From a virus, in IMG/VR virus record IMGVR_UViG_3300049203_000167, positions 1 to 49,801 of that record: a stretch of DNA of 49,801 bases. One strand, given 5' to 3'. The notes under the pieces were generated by a model, which worked only from the letters and a program-made list of their open reading frames with translations, was not told where the DNA came from and made no database searches. The position numbers and the translations under genes were made by a program. This document shows, piece after piece, positions 13,146 to 22,971 of this stretch (the first letter of the stretch is position 1; the number at the start of each line of letters is the position of its first letter).

Positions 13146-14629
13146 CCATCAAGCTCGAAAACGCCCTTGGCGTGCCGATCTCCCCGCGGGACGCTATCAT
13201 GCTCGGGGCGCAGAGCCTCGAAATGTACGGGAAGATTTTCTTTCCGAAGACGTTCCGGCAGGAGTCACCTGCCTTTCACCGCGAAATCGGCGAACAGCTT
13301 TACGCGAACGATCGCTACAACGCCTTTGAAGTGTTTCGTGACGGAGCCAAAACGTCGCTCCTGCGGGTGTTCACTTCGCAGCGGATCGCTTATGGCATTT
13401 CGCGCACGATCATGTACGTGAGCAGCAGCCAAACCCACTCGATCTTTTCGCTCCGCTGGCTCAAGCGCCAGGTGGTGTACAACACGGCCTGGGCACAGCT
13501 GTTTGGCCTGCGCAAGGGCGAGAAGTGGACGGACGAGATCCTGGAGATCTATCATGGAGTGGACGAGACGCCTATCACTGTCCTTGCGATGGGTATCACA
13601 GGCCAGATCCGGGGTTTCAATCTTGACGATTATCGACCTGACCTTATCATTGCCGACGACGTTCAGACGGACGAGAATGTGGCAACTATCGAGCAGAGAA
13701 CAAAGCTCAAGTCTACATTTCATGGCGCGTTGGTCAATTCGCTTGCACCTGAAACCGATGCTCCCCATGCCAAGGTCGTGCTCCTTAATACGCCTATGGA
13801 GAAGGACGACCTCATCGAGTCGGTCATGGAGGATCCGCTTTGGAACGGCAAGCGGTTTGGTATTTTCGATGAGAACGGAAAAAGTCGATGGGAGGCTCGC
13901 TGGCCGACCGAGACAATGAAGCGGGAAAAAGAAGCCGCGATCAAGGCCGGACGCTACTCGATCTGGATGCGGGAAAAGGAGTGCAAGGTCGTCAAGGCCG
14001 AGCACAAAACCTTCGACACCGCGAACCTGAAATTCTGGGACGTGCTGCCTGAGGGCATCCGCGTCGAAGGCGCAATCGATCCGGCGAGTTCGGATTCGAA
14101 AAATGCTGACGATAACGTAGTGGGGACGGTCGGCTTTCACGGCCCGGACATTTACCTCCTGGACTACTCTGCCGAAAAGGGCGAGATGCCCGACGCAACC
14201 TGCGTTCACTTCTTTGAGCTCGGCCTTCGCTGGCAGCCTAGACAGTGGGCCGTGGAAAGCGTATCGTTTCAACGTGTGCTGGCCTGGTACATTGAACAGG
14301 AAATGAAGAAGAAGCGGCTGTTCTGGGTCGTGAACAAGATCCAGGACCGTCGCCGCAAGAACGACAGAATTATTCAGGCTTTGGCAGGCGCCCTTGCTAA
14401 TGGCCACCTGTGGTGCAAGCCGCACCACGTGAAGTTCATTGCGCAGCTCGATGACTTCAATCCGCTGACCGACGATAACAAGGACGACGTGCTCGATATG
14501 GTCAGCATGGCCGTCACGGCGCAGAACCCGTACCTCATGGAAGATGAAAGCGTGATCGAAGTCGAGATGCGCCGCATTTACGATGAGGAGGATGAAATCA
14601 CTGATATTGAATGGCGAGGAGCACCATGA
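13142..14629 (+). CDS. Terminase large subunit, 495 aa
   Basis: The packaging motor and headful nuclease. The N-terminal ATPase has an atypical Walker A around residues 65-72 (FRDGAKTS), a Walker B PDLIIADD (D172, D173) and a coupling motif VVLLNTP. The C-terminal RNase H-like nuclease carries D313 in GAIDPASS, E372 in AVES and the DDVLDM cluster (D448-D452). Full length for the family. It starts by ATGA overlap with the nuclease-like gene and ends overlapping the portal ATG, so the packaging genes are translated as a block. Confidence 0.9.
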   Translation: MTIKLENALGVPISPRDAIMLGAQSLEMYGKIFFPKTFRQESPAFHREIGEQLYANDRYNAFEVFRDGAKTSLLRVFTSQRIAYGISRTIMYVSSSQTHSIFSLRWLKRQVVYNTAWAQLFGLRKGEKWTDEILEIYHGVDETPITVLAMGITGQIRGFNLDDYRPDLIIADDVQTDENVATIEQRTKLKSTFHGALVNSLAPETDAPHAKVVLLNTPMEKDDLIESVMEDPLWNGKRFGIFDENGKSRWEARWPTETMKREKEAAIKAGRYSIWMREKECKVVKAEHKTFDTANLKFWDVLPEGIRVEGAIDPASSDSKNADDNVVGTVGFHGPDIYLLDYSAEKGEMPDATCVHFFELGLRWQPRQWAVESVSFQRVLAWYIEQEMKKKRLFWVVNKIQDRRRKNDRIIQALAGALANGHLWCKPHHVKFIAQLDDFNPLTDDNKDDVLDMVSMAVTAQNPYLMEDESVIEVEMRRIYDEEDEITDIEWRGAP

Positions 14630-16554
14630 GCGAGGCGAACAAGATTATTCCGTATGAGAGCAAACTGCATGCCGCTATTGTGCCGCGCCTGCAAGCCCGG
14701 ATCAAAAAGGCTCGTGATGCGATGAGTACGCGCAGCGAGCAGTGGGCGCGGAACGAAGAGCAGTTTATGGCCTACATGCCAGCGAAAGAAAACGATCGGC
14801 TGCGTGAGGGCAAGCGGAAGCAGGGCGAGCCGCAGTTCACTACCATTGAAATTCCTTACAGCTACGCCATTGTGCTCACGGCGCACACTTACATTACGAG
14901 CACGTTCCTCAGCCGCACGCCGGTGATTCAGCTCGCCGGGCGGCACGGTGAGGCGCAAAACGCTGAAATGGCCATGGAGGCGCTGCTCGATTACCAGACG
15001 CAAACCGGCAAGCACCTGGTTCCGTACTATGTATGGACGCTCGACGCGCTCAAGTACGGCCTCGGCATTGTGGGGACTTATTGGGACGAAGAGCGTATGA
15101 TCGTGCGGAAGCGGCAGGAGGTCGAGCGCACATTCCTCGGTATTCCGGTTCCCGGTACCAAGCAAACGGTTGACGTTGAGGAAGAGGTTCGGGGCTACGT
15201 CGGCAACCGGCTTTACAACATCCGCCCGTTTGACTGGTTCCCTGATCCGTCGTATCCGATTTCGCAGTTTCAAAAGGGCGAGTTCTGCGGCCGGTTCGTG
15301 AGCGTGGCGTGGCTCGACATTGTTGACGGGGAGAAGCGTGGTGAATACTTTAACTTGGCGGCACTTAAGGCAAATCGCCGGCAGAGTTACAGCCTTCGCG
15401 TCGACGGCAGTAGCCGCGTTGACCTGCCGGGAAAGCCGTCGCCGGTTGTCCCTCACGATGATTACGATACTGGCAATGTGGATTGCCATGAGCTTTATGT
15501 GCGACTCGTGCCAAAGGATTGGGGACTGGGATCGAGCACCAGAAGTGAAAAGTGGGTGTTCCTCCTCGCCGAAGATAATATCCTCATCAGTGCGCGGCCT
15601 CTCGGGTACTATCACAACAAATTCCCGTTTGCAGTACTTGAGCAAGAAGTGGACGGTCACAGTTTATTTGCGCGAAGCATGCTTGAGGTTATGAAGCCGC
15701 TGAACGACACGCTGACCTGGCTGCTGAACAGTCACTTCTACAATGTGCGAAAGGCCCTTAACGATCAGTTCGTTGTGGACCCTTCGCGCGTCGTGATGAA
15801 GGACATGACCGACCCGAATGCTGGCAAGCTCATCCGGCTCAAGCCCGCCGCGTACGGCACTGACCCGAAATTGTCCATCACGCAGTTGCCTGTCACCGAC
15901 GTTACGAGGGCGCATTTGGCCGATGCACAACTGGTGGAAATGATGCTGCAGCGCGTCAGTGGCGTCAACGACAACATCATGGGCATGATGGGCTCGAGCC
16001 GCAAAACCGCTACGGAAGTGCGCAGTTCGACCACGTTCAGCGTGAACCGGCTCAAGACCACAACGGAATATATGTCTGCGATGGGCTTCGGACCGCTGAC
16101 CGAACTGCTCGTGCAGCAAACGCAGCAGCTTTACGACGACGATCGTAAGTACCGGGTTGTAGGTGACGCGGCGCAATACATGAATGAGCGCTTCATCAAC
16201 ATCACGCCTGAGGCGATTGCCGGCTTCTTCGACTTCGTCCCGGTGGATGGTACGCTGCCGGTGGATCGGACGGCGCAGGTGAACCTATGGACTCAAATGT
16301 TCGCGCAGGCGCAGGCGTTTCCGCAGATCATGGCGGGATATGACTTTGTGAAGATCTTCGCTTTTGTGGGGCAGCTGGCCGGCCTGAAAAACATTCAGCA
16401 ATTCCGCGTGCAGGTCGTTCCTGACGCGACGATGCAGAACGCGATGATGGCGGGCAACAGCGTCCCGGCAATGCCGACGGATCTGGAAGGCGTGGACGCA
16501 AACGGCGGGAATGTGCAGCCGCCGCAGGTTCCTGGCATGGGCCAGGCTTTGTAA
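14626..16554 (+). CDS. Portal protein (head-tail connector), 642 aa
   Basis: The dodecameric vertex through which DNA enters and leaves. Size, position straight after TerL and the sequence layout support this: long helices at the start, AHTYITSTFLSRTPVIQL, the conserved NDTLTWLLNSHFYNVRKALNDQ stem region split across the middle, and an Ala/Met/Gly-rich C-terminus. The ATG at 14626 overlaps TerL's TGA and has GAGGAG upstream; an ATG 15 bases earlier lacks a ribosome site. Podophage-type size; no fused domain seen. Confidence 0.85.
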   Translation: MSEANKIIPYESKLHAAIVPRLQARIKKARDAMSTRSEQWARNEEQFMAYMPAKENDRLREGKRKQGEPQFTTIEIPYSYAIVLTAHTYITSTFLSRTPVIQLAGRHGEAQNAEMAMEALLDYQTQTGKHLVPYYVWTLDALKYGLGIVGTYWDEERMIVRKRQEVERTFLGIPVPGTKQTVDVEEEVRGYVGNRLYNIRPFDWFPDPSYPISQFQKGEFCGRFVSVAWLDIVDGEKRGEYFNLAALKANRRQSYSLRVDGSSRVDLPGKPSPVVPHDDYDTGNVDCHELYVRLVPKDWGLGSSTRSEKWVFLLAEDNILISARPLGYYHNKFPFAVLEQEVDGHSLFARSMLEVMKPLNDTLTWLLNSHFYNVRKALNDQFVVDPSRVVMKDMTDPNAGKLIRLKPAAYGTDPKLSITQLPVTDVTRAHLADAQLVEMMLQRVSGVNDNIMGMMGSSRKTATEVRSSTTFSVNRLKTTTEYMSAMGFGPLTELLVQQTQQLYDDDRKYRVVGDAAQYMNERFINITPEAIAGFFDFVPVDGTLPVDRTAQVNLWTQMFAQAQAFPQIMAGYDFVKIFAFVGQLAGLKNIQQFRVQVVPDATMQNAMMAGNSVPAMPTDLEGVDANGGNVQPPQVPGMGQAL

Positions 16555-16568
16555 CGTAAGGAGACCAT

Positions 16569-16907
16569 ATGAGTGATAGTATCAATGAGGCCCTTTCCTC
16601 TGGGCAAGTAACGATTGAAAGTGGCGAGGTAATCGTCCATCAACTCAAGTCGTTGCTTGATAGCGAAGCGTGGAAAATGTACCGTAACATCGTAGAGCGG
16701 CAACAGGTATCGCGCTTTGATCGCGTTATCCTAAACCCGCTCCCCAACATGGACGCGGTGCTGGAACAGGAGTACATGAAGGGGGAAATTCAGGGCTTGC
16801 GAATGGCGCTTATGCTACCGCAAGCAATTCTCGACGACACAACTGAGCAGGTTCGCCACCTGCGTGAGCAACGTGAGGCCGGTGAGGCCGAAGGAGACCA
16901 GCAATGA
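16569..16907 (+). CDS. Hypothetical head-operon protein, 112 aa
   Basis: AAGGAG before the ATG at 16569. Helical and acidic, with a coiled C-terminal segment (DDTTEQVRHLREQREAGEAEGD). It lies between portal and scaffold, ends overlapping the scaffold ATG, and could be an assembly chaperone; nothing beyond context supports that. Confidence 0.7.
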   Translation: MSDSINEALSSGQVTIESGEVIVHQLKSLLDSEAWKMYRNIVERQQVSRFDRVILNPLPNMDAVLEQEYMKGEIQGLRMALMLPQAILDDTTEQVRHLREQREAGEAEGDQQ

Positions 16908-17842
16908 GCATGATGTTACGAAAACTTCTCGCGCGAGTCTATCGCGACGAGGAAAGCGGTGCCGGTGAAAGTTCCGGTGGCGCACCCGCAGGCGGTTCGG
17001 AGTCATCCAGCTCCGACGAGTCTGTTGATTGGGCAGCGTTGAACGACGGTGTGGATCCTGGGGCGGATGACAGCGAAGACGATAAGGCGGGGACGCCTGT
17101 CGGCGAGGCTGCAGCGGCTCCGCCTCCCTCCGGCGCTCCTGCCGAAAAAGGCGCTACGCCTGTCGAAGACCAAGGAAAGGTTCCTGGTGAGAAGCCCGAG
17201 GACGGAAATCCCGATCCGAATGCTCCTCCCCCAGACCCGGAGCCTGATCCTGAGCCGCAAGAAACTCCCGAACAGCGGGCTGCGCGGGAGCAGCAGGCTA
17301 AAGCAGACTTCGATAAGTGGCGCGCAAGCGAAGTGGAACGCCTGACGAAGGAATACGCCTTCGACGACGAAACCGCACAGCGTTTGCAAACGGAGCCGGA
17401 ACTGGTCTTGCCGCAACTGGCCGCGGAAATGGAACTGCGAATCACCCAACGGGCGCTCGAAGCGTTCCAGAAGATGATCCCGCAGGTCGTGCCGCAGGTT
17501 GTTGTAAGCCAGCAAACGGAAAAAGCGGCAACGGATTTCTTCTACGACAAAAACCCGGACTTGAGGAAGTATCATAAACAAGTTCTCAAGGCCGGGAAAC
17601 TGTACCGGGAACTGAATCCGAAGGCGTCTCCGGAAGAAGCAGCCGAGCAAATTGGCAACCTCGTTCGTACATCGCTGAAGCTCAAGCCCGTAGGGGCGCA
17701 GGCTCCAGCACCGTCACCGGCGCCAGCCGCAAAACCTGCCCCGCACAAACCTGCGGGCGCCGGGTCAAGCGGCAAAGCACCGGCCCCTGCAAAGTCTGCT
17801 GACGATGTGTGGGGTAAGCTGATTGAAGATGACGACGACTGA
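16904..17842 (+). CDS. Scaffolding protein, 312 aa
   Basis: Scaffolds template the procapsid and then leave. The first 110 residues are disordered, acidic and Pro/Gly/Ser-rich. The centre (residues 110-240) is helical, with EQRAAREQQAKADFDKWRAS and other charged helices. A Pro/Ala/Lys linker leads to an acidic C-terminus (DDVWGKLIEDDDD). This layout and the position just ahead of the capsid gene are typical; scaffolds are rarely recognisable by sequence. Confidence 0.75.
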   Translation: MSMMLRKLLARVYRDEESGAGESSGGAPAGGSESSSSDESVDWAALNDGVDPGADDSEDDKAGTPVGEAAAAPPPSGAPAEKGATPVEDQGKVPGEKPEDGNPDPNAPPPDPEPDPEPQETPEQRAAREQQAKADFDKWRASEVERLTKEYAFDDETAQRLQTEPELVLPQLAAEMELRITQRALEAFQKMIPQVVPQVVVSQQTEKAATDFFYDKNPDLRKYHKQVLKAGKLYRELNPKASPEEAAEQIGNLVRTSLKLKPVGAQAPAPSPAPAAKPAPHKPAGAGSSGKAPAPAKSADDVWGKLIEDDDD

Positions 17843-17853
17843 GCCGTAATGTG

Positions 17854-17887
17854 TATGGCGGGGTAAATCCAACATTATCCCGCCACA
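17854..17887 (+). promoter_or_regulatory. Operator palindrome copy 5, ahead of the major capsid gene
   Basis: TATGGCGGGGTAAA, six bases, ATTATCCCGCCACA, directly before the ribosome site of the capsid gene. No good -10/-35 pair is visible, so either an activated promoter lies here or the element acts on the RNA, where it can fold as a hairpin. Confidence 0.8.
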
Positions 17888-17905
17888 ATCGTCAAGGAGA
17901 AAATC

Positions 17906-19090
17906 ATGGCTATCATGGGCCTGCGCGGTACCGGTGACTGGGGCACGGATGAACGTCCCAAGAACTTTCGTGAAACTATTTTGTGGCGCCAGCCGAACGG
18001 CATGGCTCCGCTGACCGCCCTCATGGCGAAGATGGGCTCGGAAAAAACCGATGACCCGGAATTCGCCTGGTGGGAAGAACAGCTGAATGCGCATCGCTTG
18101 CAGGTGAATGGCGCGCTGACCAACGTTGCAACGGCACTTGTCGTCGACAGCGGTGACGCCACCAACCTGGTCCCCGGCGATCTGCTGCTGGTGGAAAAGG
18201 CCGATCAGACCACCTACGATAACGAAATCGTGGAAGTGACTGCCGTGGCTTCGTCCACTGCCGCAACCATTTCTCGTGGTGCAGCCGGCACAACCGCAGC
18301 GGCCATTCCCGATGATGCGTTCCTGACGAAAATCGGTAACGTATACAGCGAAGGTTCCGGCAGCCCGTCGGCCTCGACCCGCAACCCGACCAAGTCGTTC
18401 AACTACTGCCAGATTTTCAAGACGGCGTATGAACTGACCGAATCGGCCAAGGTCACCAAGTCCCGTACCGGCGATCCGCTGAAGAACGACAAGAAGCGCA
18501 AGATGTTCGACCACTCCGTGGCGATGGAAATGGCCTTCTTGTTCGGTCGCAAGTGGGAAGGTACCGGCTCGAACGGCAAGCCGAAGCGCACGACCGGCGG
18601 TCTGCGTTCTTTCCTGAGCACGAACGTGACAGTTTTCGGCGGCGGTGGGCCGGCTTTTTCGATGGACAACTTCGTCAATGCCATCAGCCCGGTCTTCGAT
18701 TACGCTACCGGCGCCGGCGACGAGCGTCTCGGCCTGATCGGCAATACAGCGTTGACGGCGCTGAACCGTCTGGCCCAGAACACCACGAACACTCGGATCA
18801 ACCACACCGAGATGGTCAAGGTGTACGGCATGAACCTGACTCGTGTGGTCATGCCGCAGGGTACGCTGTACCTGAAGTCGCACCCGCTGATGAACGTCCA
18901 CCCACTCTTCACCAAGAGCATGTTCGTTCTGAACCCGAGCGGCGTGAAGTATCGTTACCTGCGCGATACGAAGCCCCAGGACAACATCCAGGGCAACGAT
19001 TCCGATACCGAAAAGGGTCAGTGGATCGGCGAGTGCGGCATGGAAGTACACCATGAGCGTACTTTCGCGTACCTGGGCAACATGGCCTAA
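17906..19090 (+). CDS. Major capsid protein, SU10/DUF5309-like, 394 aa
   Basis: Builds the HK97-fold shell. Position after the scaffold, length, the strong ribosome site AAGGAG, its own regulatory element and a following terminator all mark the most abundant late protein. The sequence pattern (ETILWRQPNGMAPLTALMAKMG near the start, split here from EFAWWEEQL, then a beta insertion at residues 75-125 and TELTESAKV-type central helix) fits the SU10-like capsid family (DUF5309). The family name is from memory of the pattern. Confidence 0.85.
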   Translation: MAIMGLRGTGDWGTDERPKNFRETILWRQPNGMAPLTALMAKMGSEKTDDPEFAWWEEQLNAHRLQVNGALTNVATALVVDSGDATNLVPGDLLLVEKADQTTYDNEIVEVTAVASSTAATISRGAAGTTAAAIPDDAFLTKIGNVYSEGSGSPSASTRNPTKSFNYCQIFKTAYELTESAKVTKSRTGDPLKNDKKRKMFDHSVAMEMAFLFGRKWEGTGSNGKPKRTTGGLRSFLSTNVTVFGGGGPAFSMDNFVNAISPVFDYATGAGDERLGLIGNTALTALNRLAQNTTNTRINHTEMVKVYGMNLTRVVMPQGTLYLKSHPLMNVHPLFTKSMFVLNPSGVKYRYLRDTKPQDNIQGNDSDTEKGQWIGECGMEVHHERTFAYLGNMA

Positions 19091-19114
19091 CGGGCTGTAA
19101 GGCGGCAGTAAATG

Positions 19115-19140
19115 GGGAGGCCATTTGGTCTCCCTTTTTT
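19115..19140 (+). terminator. Rho-independent terminator after the major capsid gene
   Basis: GGGAGGCC, four-base loop, GGTCTCCC (one G-U pair), then six T. It sits 24 bases past the capsid stop and probably sets the ratio of capsid to downstream tail genes. Confidence 0.9.
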
Positions 19141-19163
19141 GTAAGCTTTTTCAGGAGATAATC

Positions 19164-19472
19164 ATGGCTATTGTTACGCGGCAGGATGCCGTGCAGCTGC
19201 TCAACAACGCAGGCGCAACCGGCAGTGCTACTGACTGGTGCGGTGGCCCGGGAGCCGTTTATGTGGAAGGTACTTTTGGTGGTGCGACGCTGACCCTGCA
19301 GGTCCGGACCCCGCGAGATACCTGGGTAGCGGTCGGCACAGACACTACGTTTACGGCCGCAGGTGTGGCAGGTTTTGACGTGCCGGCAGGTGACATTCGT
19401 ATGGCGGTGAGTGGCGGAACTCCCTCGGCACTTTACGCTTACGTTCGTCCGCTTGGAAATCGGAGGGGCTGA
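19164..19472 (+). CDS. Small head protein, possible decoration/completion protein, 102 aa
   Basis: The start at 19164 has CAGGAGA before it; upstream in frame lies the terminator. A compact beta-rich protein (AVYVEGTFGGATLTLQVRTP, TWVAVGTDTTFTAAGVAGFD). Small beta proteins directly after the capsid gene are often capsid decoration or fibre-attachment proteins; no family is recognised. Confidence 0.65.
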   Translation: MAIVTRQDAVQLLNNAGATGSATDWCGGPGAVYVEGTFGGATLTLQVRTPRDTWVAVGTDTTFTAAGVAGFDVPAGDIRMAVSGGTPSALYAYVRPLGNRRG

Positions 19473-21697
19473 TGATTACGCTTAGCGCGGGATTACAAAC
19501 GGCTGTTGCAGGGGCCGCTACGAAGAAAGCGTGGGCTGCGGCGTTGAATACCGCGCTAGGCGCCACTAAGCGGGTTCGCTGCTTTCAGACGATCAGTGCA
19601 GTGACGACAGAGTTTCGGAACGTGGGGCTGACGAACGTTTTCACAGCCACAAACGCCGGGCTGGCACTTACGGGAAAAGTTGCGGATACCACGGTGCAGC
19701 TTGCCGCAGACCTGTCGCAAGGGACTTCAGTGCTGCGGATCGAAGGTAACGGGCATACCATTGAAGGGACGCTCGGAACTGCCGGTACGGATTTTATCGC
19801 AAGTGGCAATTTCGGTACAAACACTGGTTTCGGCATCAGCAGTTCGCTGCTTATTGTGCCGCCAGCGATTTTGCCGGATGCCATTTTCGGGCCTGCCGAT
19901 GTGGTGGTCGAGTTCGGCGCGCCAGGATCGCTGCAAACCGTGACGACGGCGGAACAGATCTACGATGCCATGTCGATCGGCTTCGGGACAGTAACGCAGA
20001 GCCGTTGGCGCTGCAATACGATCACAGTCGGCGGCATCGACTATACGATCTTTCTGGGGATCGATTCGGATCAGCGTGTTGACGTTTGGATCAACGCAGC
20101 ATGGGCTGCCGCCGCAAACACCAGCGATACTGCGCGCAATCGTGAGTATGCGAACGTTTCCTTGAAGGTGGCTATTGAAGGTGTGCAGCAAAATCTTTTC
20201 GGGCAGGGTACAACGTTCACCTACAATCATCAACGGGCAACATGGCTGCGGTGGCAAAGTTCGGAAATGCCTTGGAGCACTACGAACAGTTTCATTTCGC
20301 AAAAAATTACTGACGGGGTGTTCCTTAAACATGATTCGCGCAGCGTACCGGGCTCACTCGAAAATACGTCTACGACGAACCTGCCGAGCGTTACCGGCTA
20401 TGTGCCTTTTACGACGTTTTGCGATTTCGACCAGTCGACCAAGGTCGGCGATCAATCCCGGTCTTCCCCTGCTGGCGGTGAGCGCACCTCGATTGGGCCA
20501 GTGCATGAATGGTTCGCAAGGCTCATTAGTGAGATCGGCACGAACAACAACGCTTCGTGGCTGACGGCTACTCGTCTACGTGTGTTGCGCGATCTGGCAG
20601 AAACGGCAGCGCAATTCCCGATTTGCAGCGGATTGCTGAACCCTTCGGACAAGCGGCTACTCGATCCGAGCCTCGGATACTGCTCGCATGACAATCCAAA
20701 TGCCTGGGCGCCGAACACGGGCATTCCGCAGCCCGGCACGACCGGCACCGGCGGCGATGCCTACTTCAACGGGCGTTACGACGCTGCCCACCCGTACAAC
20801 AAGTTCAGCTTTCACGCCTATCATCTGAGTAAGGACCCCTGGCACCTCTTCCAGACTCAAGCCCAGGCCATTGGCGTTCTAGCCTTTAATACTAGTTTTG
20901 GTGGCGAACGTGGTGCGGACGGAAAAACCCTGCGCGTGACCGTGCAGGAAGAGCGTGGGTTCTGGTGGAGTCTGCACTGCCTGCTGCACGCTTGGCATGC
21001 AACACCAAGTGGCACCATGCCGAAACCTTTCCGGGATAAGAGCTATTTCGAAAACGCCATTAATAATTCGCTGCAATGGATTCGGGATAAGTATATCTCT
21101 GCGGCGGACCCGTACTATTCCGGCATTCAAGGTGAAGCGTTACGTTTCTGGCGTATGGTTAGCGTAGGTGTCAGTAACTCCTTCGTTACCGGCAGCGCTT
21201 TCATGTCAGACTACGGGCATATTGTTTGCTGCGCCGGGTTGCTTCTGGGCTTTACTCCGCTGCGAGATGTGGCCGAATGGAAGGCTGTTAATGCCAAGCT
21301 TCGGGCTGAAATGGGCGGGAACTGGTATCTTAACGATGCGGACATGCTCGCCAGTTTCGGATTGCTGCTTACAAAGTATGCCGCAGATACAGATTCGGCG
21401 CTGCCTTACGCAACCTCGGCGGCATTCAAAACCTGGTACCCGAGCGCCACCGCTTTTACGTCAGGTTCTCTTACGACGAGCAAGTGGGCTATGGACGGCG
21501 GACGGGATACATACTTGTGGTGGGGGGCACTGAACCTGTACAAGGAAGTGTCGAACCGCGGACTTATTACCCTGACGTTCAATCCGGCTACCGAACGGAG
21601 TAATTCCATTACTGCGCACCCTGGTCCCTATACTTCCGAATCGAGTGGTTTGCCGTTAAATTACCCGGTCTGGGCGAAACAATACTTTTCCTATTAA
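19472..21697 (+). CDS. Large tail/virion protein with helical-barrel-like enzyme region, 741 aa
   Basis: Residues 1-170 are beta-rich like a virion-binding domain. From about residue 310 on, repeated long amphipathic helices appear (ATRLRVLRDLAETAAQFP, GFWWSLHCLLHAWHAT, NNSLQWIRDKY, DADMLASFGLLLTKYA) with conserved-looking Trp, His and Asp between them. That is the look of an (alpha/alpha)6-barrel glycan-active enzyme such as a polysaccharide lyase or hydrolase. The gene starts inside TGATG with the gene before. A capsule-degrading tail protein is the best guess; no catalytic motif is proven and another virion role is possible. Confidence 0.5.
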   Translation: MITLSAGLQTAVAGAATKKAWAAALNTALGATKRVRCFQTISAVTTEFRNVGLTNVFTATNAGLALTGKVADTTVQLAADLSQGTSVLRIEGNGHTIEGTLGTAGTDFIASGNFGTNTGFGISSSLLIVPPAILPDAIFGPADVVVEFGAPGSLQTVTTAEQIYDAMSIGFGTVTQSRWRCNTITVGGIDYTIFLGIDSDQRVDVWINAAWAAAANTSDTARNREYANVSLKVAIEGVQQNLFGQGTTFTYNHQRATWLRWQSSEMPWSTTNSFISQKITDGVFLKHDSRSVPGSLENTSTTNLPSVTGYVPFTTFCDFDQSTKVGDQSRSSPAGGERTSIGPVHEWFARLISEIGTNNNASWLTATRLRVLRDLAETAAQFPICSGLLNPSDKRLLDPSLGYCSHDNPNAWAPNTGIPQPGTTGTGGDAYFNGRYDAAHPYNKFSFHAYHLSKDPWHLFQTQAQAIGVLAFNTSFGGERGADGKTLRVTVQEERGFWWSLHCLLHAWHATPSGTMPKPFRDKSYFENAINNSLQWIRDKYISAADPYYSGIQGEALRFWRMVSVGVSNSFVTGSAFMSDYGHIVCCAGLLLGFTPLRDVAEWKAVNAKLRAEMGGNWYLNDADMLASFGLLLTKYAADTDSALPYATSAAFKTWYPSATAFTSGSLTTSKWAMDGGRDTYLWWGALNLYKEVSNRGLITLTFNPATERSNSITAHPGPYTSESSGLPLNYPVWAKQYFSY

Positions 21698-21709
21698 GGA
21701 GCGCATTTC

Positions 21710-22732
21710 ATGTCTTATGATACCTTTGTCGGGGTAGCGCTCGACGCCAGTATTGCCGGCGCTACCTGGGATTCCGGTGACGTTACTTGGTCGACTTCCG
21801 CCACGACGCATTTGGTAGGTGACGGAAACGGTAAGGTGAAAATCAAGTCCGGCGCCACGGAAGCTATGTATGGTAACTTTCAGGCGCTTTCCTCACACAG
21901 CGGCATAGCCGTGTACTTCACGCCGCTGGCTGGCCGGAATACCGGCAACGATCTTATCCGGTTGGCCATCCACGGCAGTGGCTCTGCCTCGAATTTCGGC
22001 ACAACTTCTGGCGTACGCATTGCCGTTGAAGCCTTTACAGGTTTTACGCTACGGCAGTTAGACGCTGGTGGACCGTCAAGCGGTACCACGTTTGCTATGA
22101 CAAATGGGCAAGAATATTGCCTTGAAGTGTTCCGCACAGAAGACGCGAGTAATCGCGTGTATGTAGCGCAAATGACTCCGTCCACTAATGGTGTGAAGAA
22201 TAGCGGAACCCCGAGTGTTTCACGCACTATTACAACACTGGCCGCGTTACCTTCGTCGCAAACTTTGGTGCAGATCAATGGGCCTACAGTAAACCTGGCC
22301 TTCGTTACTATTACCAAAGTCGAATCGATAAGCAGCGGCACACCGCCTACCGGCGCTATTACAACAGAAACCGTGAGCGGTCAGTCCGTTACTGTTGCCG
22401 GAACAACTGCCAATGCGCCAACCAGCGGTACGGCCACGCTTAATACTGGAACGGGTACGCCGCAGGGCCCGATTTCCGTAACGCTCGGAAGCGGCACCTT
22501 TACAACAACCTTTACTGATGTGCCGCCAGGAACCTACACTCCGAGCGTTACGCTTTCGAACGACGCAGGGCAAAATAACGCCACCGGCGCTACGGAACTT
22601 ACGGTAACGGGTGTCGGTGGCGGAGGCGAACCGGGGGGTGGCAGCCCTCCCCCGCCGAGTGGTTCCAGCCTCAAACCGAACATTGCTCGGAAGCTCGCCA
22701 AAGGTCTTGCATTTTTACTCAACTACAAGTAA
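21710..22732 (+). CDS. Virion surface protein: jelly-roll plus Ig-like domain, 340 aa
   Basis: Residues 1-205 form a beta sandwich resembling LamG/concanavalin-like folds. Residues 215-300 are an Ig-like repeat rich in Thr/Gly (TPQGPISVTLGSGTF). Then comes a Gly/Pro linker (GGGGEPGGGSPPPPSG) and a short basic helical C-terminus (KPNIARKLAKGLAFLLNYK) that may anchor it. Likely a tail fibre or capsid-displayed, carbohydrate-binding protein. AAGGAG precedes the ATG. Confidence 0.6.
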   Translation: MSYDTFVGVALDASIAGATWDSGDVTWSTSATTHLVGDGNGKVKIKSGATEAMYGNFQALSSHSGIAVYFTPLAGRNTGNDLIRLAIHGSGSASNFGTTSGVRIAVEAFTGFTLRQLDAGGPSSGTTFAMTNGQEYCLEVFRTEDASNRVYVAQMTPSTNGVKNSGTPSVSRTITTLAALPSSQTLVQINGPTVNLAFVTITKVESISSGTPPTGAITTETVSGQSVTVAGTTANAPTSGTATLNTGTGTPQGPISVTLGSGTFTTTFTDVPPGTYTPSVTLSNDAGQNNATGATELTVTGVGGGGEPGGGSPPPPSGSSLKPNIARKLAKGLAFLLNYK

Positions 22733-22746
22733 CGAAAGGATCCGCC

Positions 22747-22971
22747 ATGTCCGCTGAAGAAAAGACCATCATGCAGTCGATTGTTGTAATTAAGGCGCTG
22801 TGTCGCGCTCGAGGCATTGTACCTTTAAGCGTGGAACTTGTGGAAGGTACCTCCCAGGAATATTATGCCTGGCGGCAAGAGGCTGCGAAATATTTGACAG
22901 CTAAGCGCGAAGGACGTATATATATTCCAGAGACAAGAAATTTAGACGAGGAGATTTTCGGTGACTCGTGA
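22747..22971 (+). CDS. Hypothetical protein, 74 aa
   Basis: AAAGGA before the ATG. Helical, with SQEYYAWRQEAAKYLTAKRE and an acidic end. Its last 11 bases overlap the GTG start of the adaptor gene. No family recognised; context suggests tail assembly. Confidence 0.6.
   Translation: MSAEEKTIMQSIVVIKALCRARGIVPLSVELVEGTSQEYYAWRQEAAKYLTAKREGRIYIPETRNLDEEIFGDS

Noticed and set aside
13265-14428. 387-codon minus-strand frame
   Set aside because: Mirror frame of the large terminase; no motif, no start signal.
17765-19054. 429-codon minus-strand frame
   Set aside because: Antisense of the capsid gene, where strong codon bias leaves the opposite strand open.
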